From 4572-123 sp964418755 (lineage in GTDB: Bacteria; Desulfobacterota; Desulfobacteria; Desulfobacterales; 4572-123): 14,776 bases of DNA. The stretch is from NCBI GenBank assembly GCA_964418755.1, contig CAYQNS010000097.1:1-14776 (forward strand). Direction: 5' to 3'. Below, in pieces: positions 6,494 to 12,300 of this stretch. Position numbers and translations under genes: made by a program. The notes under the pieces were generated by a model. The model was not told the origin of the DNA and searched no databases. It saw nothing but the letters and a program-made list of their open reading frames with translations. Each line of letters opens with the position of its first letter. Positions within the stretch are counted from its first letter, which is position 1.

Positions 6494-7264
6494 ATGCGTA
6501 TCCATGCCGGTCAGATCATCCTGCTCTGCTTCCAGTCCTTTAACAAACTCATTGACCACGGGATCATCAATATTTTTAATTTCATCGGGCGTACCCTGAA
6601 AATGAATACGCCCCCTGTCCAGCATGGCGATGCGCTGAGAGATATAAAACACATCCGGAATTTCATGACTCACCACCACGGCCGTAAAGCCGAACTTGCT
6701 TTGGTAATCGCAGATCATGCTGTGCACGGCATTTTTCCGGATAGGGTCCAGGCCGGTCGTTGGTTCATCAAACAAAACAATCTCCGGATCCGTCACCAGT
6801 GCCCTTGCCAAAGCCACCCGTTTTTTCATCCCGCCGGAAATCTGGGATGGATATTTTTCTTCGATATCATGCAGGTCGAGCTGTGACATTTTTTCATATA
6901 CCTTGTCCTTAATCTCAGGGCCGGGCAGCAGGGCTCGTTCCTTCAACGGCAAAGCAATATTATCATAAACAGGCATAGAATCAAAGAGAGCCGTTCCCTG
7001 AAACATGTAGCTGAACCTGTTTTTCAGAGCTCTTCGCTCGGCTTTTTTCATATCATCGATGGATCGGCCCTCATAAATAATACGACCTGAATCCGGTGTG
7101 AGGAGACCGATCACGTGCTTTAACAGAACGCTCTTGCCTCCGCCGCTCTTGCCGATAATCGTCAGGACCTCACCGCCGTAGATACTCAGGTCAACGCCGT
7201 TTAGAATCACCTGGTCCCCGAATTTTTTATGCACGTTCTCAAGTTGTATCAACGGTTCCGGCAT
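6053..7264 (-). CDS. mlaF: MlaF-type ABC ATPase fused to a degenerate GGDEF-like domain
   Basis: A 403-residue protein in two parts. Residues 1-245 are a complete ABC ATPase of the MlaF/MCE-transport type: Walker A GKSGGGKS (38-45), Q-loop Gln89, signature SGGMKKR (143-149), Walker B VLFDEPT (163-169) and switch His200. It would power lipid movement through MlaE and MlaD. Residues about 258-402 match a GGDEF (diguanylate cyclase) fold: INNKWGHAEGQRVL (291-304), LRHNDTCSRLGLNRI (315-329), then FSFSVSAGFEQA and EMLERAKSDQNKFY. The signature is GLNRI instead of GGDEF, the first metal-ligand Asp position is Lys284, and the Asp after GHxxG is Gln301, so cyclase activity is very unlikely. The RxxD inhibitory site (RHND, 316-319) keeps the spacing seen in PleD. 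Usual MlaF proteins are about 270 residues. It lies 29 nt after mlaE; the ribosome binding site is weak (AAGAAAAT). The ATPase call is firm and the domain call is strong; c-di-GMP binding is inference. Confidence 0.93.
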   Translation of the reverse strand: MPEPLIQLENVHKKFGDQVILNGVDLSIYGGEVLTIIGKSGGGKSVLLKHVIGLLTPDSGRIIYEGRSIDDMKKAERRALKNRFSYMFQGTALFDSMPVYDNIALPLKERALLPGPEIKDKVYEKMSQLDLHDIEEKYPSQISGGMKKRVALARALVTDPEIVLFDEPTTGLDPIRKNAVHSMICDYQSKFGFTAVVVSHEIPDVFYISQRIAMLDRGRIHFQGTPDEIKNIDDPVVNEFVKGLEAEQDDLTGMDTHTYGEQKFQIEMEQLRSNGTVFSLVLFKVDNMEEINNKWGHAEGQRVLKNFAEHITNNLRHNDTCSRLGLNRIMLLMPDTKIDGARHVCARMTGNLKSADVFGDSLRAGFSFSVSAGFEQAHPDSSMEEMLERAKSDQNKFYDFRTC

Positions 7265-7293
7265 ATTTTCTTAAAATCCCAAAAAATTGTTCT

Positions 7294-8094
7294 TCAGAGC
7301 AAAATCGATGTCAACACATAATCGAACACCAGTATCAATACGCTGGACATAACCACGGCGGTGGTTGTGGAAAGGCTCACGCCCCGTGCCCCAAATCCCT
7401 CTGAACGGGTATGGGTGGTGTATCCCTGAAAACAGCACACCAGGACGACAATGGCCCCGAAAACCACCGATTTGATAAACCCGCTGCTGATATCCTGCAT
7501 CACCACGCTTGATTCGATCCGCCCGAAATAGGCCCCCGGGTTAATTCCCAGCAGAATGGAACCGGTCAAATACCCGCCCATGATGCCGACTACATCGAAC
7601 AGGGCCGTCAGCAAAGGAAAGCTGATCAGCGCGGCAGCAATACGCGGGCTGGCCAGAAATCGAACCGGATTGATGTCCATGGTGACCAGGGCGTCGACCT
7701 GTTCGGATATGCGCATGATGCCGATCTCGGCAGCCATGGCGGAACCGGCCCGGCCGGTAATCATGATGGCGGTCAGGGTCGGTCCCAGTTCCCTGATCAG
7801 GGAAAGGGAAACCGCGGCCCCCAGCATCCCCTCGGACCCGAATTTAACCAGGGTATAATATCCCTGCAGCCCGAGCACCATACCGGTAAACCCCCCGGTC
7901 AAAAAAATAACGAATACCGACTTGGCCCCGATAAAATACATCTGCTGAATAAATTTAGACACCTGGAAAGGCCGGGAAAATATAAGGACAAACGCCTGAA
8001 TAAAAAAAAGGCCCATCTGACCCATTTCCTGTAAAACGGCAATACTTCGGGCACCCAGATCCTGTAAAATTGTTTTCAGGGACATATTATGCAT
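7294..8094 (-). CDS. mlaE: MlaE-type ABC transporter permease
   Basis: A 266-residue integral membrane protein of the MlaE (DUF140) permease family, about the usual length of 260. As a dimer in the inner membrane it would form the lipid pathway under the MlaD ring, driven by MlaF. Family signatures are GLQGYYTLVKFGSEGMLGAAVSLS with RELGP (101-105), ITGRAGSAMAAEIG (112-125) and EQVDALVTMDINPVRFLASPR (131-151, the cytoplasmic coupling helix that contacts the ATPase). Several hydrophobic segments follow (about 160-185, 208-225, 245-265). The first ATG (8094) is used; an ATG three codons later (8085) is also possible, and neither has a strong ribosome binding site. It is the first gene of the operon, about 98 nt downstream of the predicted transcription start. 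Confidence 0.95.
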   Translation of the reverse strand: MHNMSLKTILQDLGARSIAVLQEMGQMGLFFIQAFVLIFSRPFQVSKFIQQMYFIGAKSVFVIFLTGGFTGMVLGLQGYYTLVKFGSEGMLGAAVSLSLIRELGPTLTAIMITGRAGSAMAAEIGIMRISEQVDALVTMDINPVRFLASPRIAAALISFPLLTALFDVVGIMGGYLTGSILLGINPGAYFGRIESSVVMQDISSGFIKSVVFGAIVVLVCCFQGYTTHTRSEGFGARGVSLSTTTAVVMSSVLILVFDYVLTSILL

Positions 8095-8198
8095 TACGGT
8101 TACTCATATGGTTTAAATAAATAAAAACTAATAACTGTTCACAGTTTACGGTTAAAAAGCTATTCTACATTCTGATTATTTTGTTTGATTTCATGCGG

Positions 8199-8227
8199 AT
8201 ATTAATCAAAGCAGTCTCTTTAGTCAA
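8199..8227 (-). promoter_or_regulatory. Sigma-70-like promoter of the mla operon
   Basis: On the minus strand, TTGACT (8222-8227; 5 of 6 matches to the -35 consensus) is followed after exactly 17 nt by TAATAT (8199-8204; 4 of 6 matches to the -10 box). Transcription would start near 8192, giving a leader of about 98 nt before mlaE. It reads away from REP-like copy B, which therefore stays outside the transcript. Confidence 0.65.
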
Positions 8228-8249
8228 GCAGGAAACATCAGATGGTTAT

Positions 8250-8270
8250 TGGGTTCTGGGTTTTGGGTTC
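8250..8270. repeat. Heptamer tandem repeat (TGGGTTC x 3, one mismatch)
   Basis: Three copies of TGGGTTC start at 8250, 8257 and 8264; the middle copy ends in T instead of C. They stop 5 nt before REP-like copy B, and the last copy forms a small palindrome with the following AACCCA. Confidence 0.8.
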
Positions 8271-8275
8271 AACCC

Positions 8276-8307
8276 ATCGTAGGGTGGGCTGTGCCCACCG
8301 ATAGGCA
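8276..8307 (+). repeat. REP-like palindromic element, copy B
   Basis: This 32-bp element is the inverted copy of the element at 5946-5976, identical apart from one extra C. The core GGTGGGCTGTGCCCACC is a perfect palindromic stem of 7 bp around TGT. It lies upstream of the mla promoter. Copies A and B bracket mlaE and mlaF in opposite orientation. Confidence 0.85.
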
Positions 8308-8446
8308 AAATGCCTATTACAAGAGTTTCAGGTTGCAAAATTTATTTGATTTTTCAATCATAAATCAACAATCCAATGACATGCTTCAAATTTATTTTTT
8401 TCAAATCTTGCGCCTGCGTGAAAATAATATTGCCCTGCAATGCCAC

Positions 8447-8482
8447 AAAAAAAGGGAGCCGAATCAAACCGCTCCCTTTTTC
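8447..8482 (-). terminator. Rho-independent terminator of the beta-barrel gene
   Basis: Read on the minus strand, AAAAAGGGAGC and GCTCCCTTTTT pair around an 11-nt loop, and the second arm ends in a run of seven T. It begins 16 nt after the stop codon of the barrel gene and fits an intrinsic terminator. Because both sides carry A/T runs, it might also act on the other strand. Confidence 0.85.
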
Positions 8483-8498
8483 TAAATATCAAAATTTT

Positions 8499-9092
8499 TT
8501 AAAAATAAAACGTCATTCCCAAAGAAACGGTCGTATACTTTACATGATCCACATCACCAAACCCGCTGGTGTAGGCCGACTCAAAATTGAGGGCAAGGGA
8601 CTCCTTCAAGAAATAATCAATTCCAAATCCACCGCGGGCACTCATGCCCCAGTCCCTGGTCTTGGATGTTTCACCCGCATAGCTGATATCTTCAAAACTG
8701 TGCAGGTATCCGACTCCGGCAATGACATACGGGACAAACGTATCAAAGGAAGGGACGGAAAGCTTTCCGTTTATTGAAAAGTGGGTGACATGGATCTTAA
8801 CTTCACCGGCATCCAGATCAGCCGTAAACGGCACAATATTTTCAGCAACGGCCTCTACCGAAATCAGTTTATTAAAAACCAGCCCGCCCCTTACCTGAAC
8901 ACCCCATGAACTGTCAAAATCAATGGCCATCGGCCCGCTGAATTTTTCCTCGGTATGATCCGTATCGATACTTTCAAGGGCATACAGCCCTGAAACACCG
9001 GCATAGAATCCCTCATCCCGGGCCATAACATTTCCACCGGCAAGCAGCAGGCACAAACAGACTACAACACTTATGGTAATTTTTTTAATCAT
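8499..9092 (-). CDS. Small outer-membrane beta-barrel protein (OmpA-like/opacity porin type)
   Basis: A 197-residue protein with a signal peptide (MIKKITISVVVCLCLLLAGG, cleavage after VMA at about residue 24). It is followed by alternating hydrophobic/polar strands rich in Gly and aromatic residues: GFYAGVSGLYALESI, WGVQVRGGLVFNKLISVEAVAE, THFSINGKLSVP, FVPYVIAGVGYLHSF, WGMSARGGFGIDYFL, LALNFESAYTSGFG and VSLGMTFYF. The terminal Phe is the usual signal for barrel insertion by BamA. The pattern fits an eight-strand barrel of the OmpA-like/opacity group; ligand or function cannot be told. The start at 9092 is favoured over an in-frame start at 9128 because it opens the signal peptide directly and has GGGGGA at 5-6 nt. 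It ends at a clear terminator. No convincing promoter was seen in the 94 bp upstream. Confidence 0.85.
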   Translation of the reverse strand: MIKKITISVVVCLCLLLAGGNVMARDEGFYAGVSGLYALESIDTDHTEEKFSGPMAIDFDSSWGVQVRGGLVFNKLISVEAVAENIVPFTADLDAGEVKIHVTHFSINGKLSVPSFDTFVPYVIAGVGYLHSFEDISYAGETSKTRDWGMSARGGFGIDYFLKESLALNFESAYTSGFGDVDHVKYTTVSLGMTFYF

Positions 9093-9151
9093 ATTTTTCC
9101 CCCGGCATTGAATCATATTATGTTTCACCTTTGAATTTTTCAGGCAAACAC

Positions 9152-9179
9152 TTTGCGGGGCCGTATTCGGCCCCGCAAA
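9152..9179. terminator. Perfect 12-bp hairpin after the large surface-protein gene
   Basis: TTTGCGGGGCCG (9152-9163) and CGGCCCCGCAAA (9168-9179) are exact reverse complements around a 4-nt loop. It begins 7 nt past the stop codon of the large gene. The GC-rich stem suits a terminator or a 3' mRNA-protecting structure, but no T-run follows on either strand, so classical intrinsic termination is uncertain. Confidence 0.6.
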
Positions 9180-9186
9180 ACATCTG

Positions 9187-9354
9187 TTATCGGTTATCTT
9201 TCCTTCCCGTCAACAGCAATGGGGTAGCAAATAAACCGGCCAGGCCCAAAGCAACCACCGGCAGATTCATACCGAAACCACCTGCGACACTGGAAATAAA
9301 GCAGGCGCTGTCATTGCTGCTATCGCTCAATGCACCACCGCCAGAACCGCCAGA
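9187..9354 (-). other. C-terminal sorting/anchor-like tail of the giant surface protein
   Basis: The region encodes GSGGSGGG, then a lone Cys in ACFISS (Cys at about 1711), a hydrophobic stretch LPVVALGLAGLFATPLLL and a basic end GRKDNR. This order (flexible linker, short signature, membrane helix, basic tail) is the general plan of CTERM-type sorting signals processed by rhombosortases or exosortases, and of other Cys-type anchors. I could not assign it to a named class. Confidence 0.55.
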
Positions 9355-12300
9355 ACCCGCACCAATACCGAAAACCGACAGCGAATAGACCCGGAAGGTT
9401 ACATATCCGGTCTGACCGTCACCGATGTAATCGACGATCAGGATGTCTTCCACCGGCACGATAATCCCATTGCCGGCCAAAAGTACATCGGCGTTATCGG
9501 CATGGTAAACAGCCGCGACTCCGGATTCAAAATCACCCGGGGCCACCTGTCCCAGATTAAACGGCAGGGTCAGTACAAGGCCATTGGGGAATTGGGGATC
9601 GGCTATCGGATTACCGGAGCTGTCTGCTGCCGTAATCTCGACAAGCATATCAGACCCATAGATATCGTCTGTTTTTTCGTAAGAGATATCACCATTGATG
9701 TTCAACTGGATCGAGCCTGCTGTACCGGCAGTCAAATTAATATCGGCATCACTAATGGGCAGCGGGCCTGAACGACTTATTTCATTGTACGCGTCTCCAT
9801 TGGCCGCGGTCAGCAAATATTCAGATGCACCGGGATCGGTTTCAAATTCAAAATTAAAATCACCCTGAAAGCCTAAGGTGCGAACACCGACAACCTCTCC
9901 GTCAATAATCAGTGATACGATGACGTCGGGATCGTTAGGCGTCACCTCGCCTCTTATAAATAATGGCGTGGTGGCGGCCGCACTTATAAGCACATCGCTG
10001 CTGTTCGATAGGTCATCAGAAGTGAACACCTTGCTGACATACCCGCTATTGTGAACAATGAACTGATAGGTTGCACCGGTGGCCGGCAGTTCAAATTCGA
10101 ACGAACCATCAGCAATTGTGGTTTCATTATCGATTTCAATATCAGGAGAGATCAACACCACCACAGCACCTGGAATCGTGTTGTTGGTATCAGCATCCCT
10201 GATGACACCCGCATAGGTACCGAGGGGGATCACCCGGTAAATGCCGGACTCTATCAAGTCCAGATCCAGGTCAATAAGATCGGAATCATCAGCAATAATC
10301 TCCAGGGTAAAAGCAATCTCGTCTCCGACCTCTATATCATCGGCAAGATAGGTTAAAACATTCCCGTCAAGGGTCATCTGCCCCCAGCCGGTCACCTCGA
10401 AATCGACTTCGGTACTTTCCAGATCATACGCGATAAAAGTAAAGAGAGTTCCTTCGGGCGCCCCTGAAATTTCAATTTCAATCTGGGCTCCTTCAACCAG
10501 GTTATAGTGATTCGGATCCAGCATCAGCGGTACCAGGACCGTAAAGCTGTCTGTAAACCCCTGGCCATCCGTCACCGTAATAGTGTACTCACCGGCAAAA
10601 GCGCTTTCATCGGACGGTGCCGTAAAAGTATAACCGGTGCCTTCTTCTTCGTCGCTATACCCGTCCGGCCCGACAACACTCCAGATATACTCGGCATCGT
10701 CTCCGCCGGCCACGGTAAATTCTTCACTGTCCTCACCGGGTGGAATCACCGGCGATTCTTCGGGTTTGTTTGTAATCGTTACTTTCGAATAAACCGCAAT
10801 CTCGGCGGTTCCCGTCAGATTGGTATAGGTTGCGTCGGTAGCCATGATAATGACGCCCGTCATATTTTCCGTTATTTCTGCAGCCGTGAAAAGACCTGCT
10901 GCATCAATGGAACCGGCCGTTGTAGGTTCAACACTCCAAGTGTAGTCTCCCGTTCCGCCGGATGCCGTGAACTGCTGCGTACCGGCCGCCTGAACATTCT
11001 CTGTTTCCGGGTCCACAGCGATTGCATCCACAACCTCAATATCGGCAGTTACATCCCTGAAGCTGTTGTCTGTTCCAAGTAGCCCAAGCTCGGAATCCCA
11101 CACATAGACCGTGCGGGTTCCTGTGTAATGGCCGGTCACAAGACCGTTCTCATCTACTGCAATCGGATCATCTGATTGGGTCGGGACAGTACCATCAGGA
11201 GCGCTGACATGGTATCCGTATTGCCCGCTGCCGCCGCTCACCGTGATCTGGTATGTGCTGATATCACCATCCCAGGTAATGCCCACAGCCTGGGTCGGAG
11301 CGGTAACCTGCAGCGGTGCATAGGTTTTAATGGCGAACTGATAGGAGACATCAGCATCACCTGCATCAACAACCTTGATGACCGTGTCATCGCCGGCCGT
11401 ACCGTTGGTGACGGTACCGGCAGCCGTAAAGGTAATGGTTTCGCCACTGGTGGCGGACAATATACCCGGTCCGCTTACAATACTCCAGGTATAATTGACT
11501 GCACCCACAGCGGTGATGGTGGTCGCATGCGGCGTGCCGCTGGTCACCAGATTTAAAAATTCGGGCGTTGCTGAAAAATTGACGATATCAAGGAAAACAG
11601 CAGTGGAGGTAAACCCGCCACCTGTGGCTTGAATACTGACGGTTACGGTTCCAGGATCTGCAACGACCCCTTGAGTTGTAAAAATCTTTTCTGCGACACC
11701 ATTATCCGTGTCATCCGTCTCACTTGTCCATCCCGCGTTTGTGACATCACTACCGGTTACGGTAAAGGTAATTTCCGTTGAAGGATAGTCAGCCTTGGTA
11801 TTGCCATCCGCATCCCGAACCGTTGCCGTCAACAGAGCGGTACCTTTACCACCGCTGGGCACTTTGTCTCGGGAACTGGTCAATACAATTTCGGTTGCGG
11901 CACCGGGCGTAACGATGACAGCTCCTGTAGAATCAGATATGCTGCCGATGTTACTTGCGGCGGTAACCGATCCGGTGCCAACGGTAGCGGCATTAAAAAG
12001 CCCTGCCGAACTGATGGTACCGATACCACTGTTAACACTCCAGGTAATTGTCCCTGAATCGGCAGTATTCCCATCGGCATCGACACCTGCGGCCGCAAAC
12101 TGCTGGGTCTCGTCCGCTGTAAGGGTAGCCGTATCCGGGGTCACCGTAAGAGTTGCCAAGACTCCGGCACTGACAGTAATCGTTCCGGAATCATCTGATA
12201 CGCCGCCTATAGTGCTTGTGGCTGTCACGGTTCCCGTGCCCACCGTTGTGGCTTCAAACAGCCCAACAGAATCAATGGTTCCAACTCCGGCACCCCCGCT

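Larger units (their letters stand above)
8095..8498. other. 404-bp spacer: mla promoter, heptamer repeat, REP-like element, terminator
   Basis: This spacer lies between the minus-strand barrel gene and mlaE. It contains, from mlaE outwards, a 5' leader of about 98 nt, a strong promoter candidate, a heptamer repeat, a REP-like palindrome and the terminator of the barrel gene. No credible coding region was found; one open frame crossing it (8249-8485, plus strand) runs through the repeats and the terminator and has no family features. Confidence 0.7.

Noticed and set aside
6053..7264. The idea that the MlaF C-terminal domain is an active diguanylate cyclase
   Set aside because: The GGDEF motif is GLNRI and the first metal-binding Asp is Lys, so catalysis is not expected.
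8249..8485. A 78-codon plus-strand open frame in the mlaE/barrel spacer
   Set aside because: It crosses the heptamer repeat, REP-like copy B and the terminator of the barrel gene, and has no ribosome binding site or domain features.
9093..9186. A possible promoter for the barrel gene (TTGCCT and CATAAT on the minus strand)
   Set aside because: The spacing is 19 nt, both boxes are imperfect, and it adjoins the hairpin after the large gene, so read-through is equally possible.
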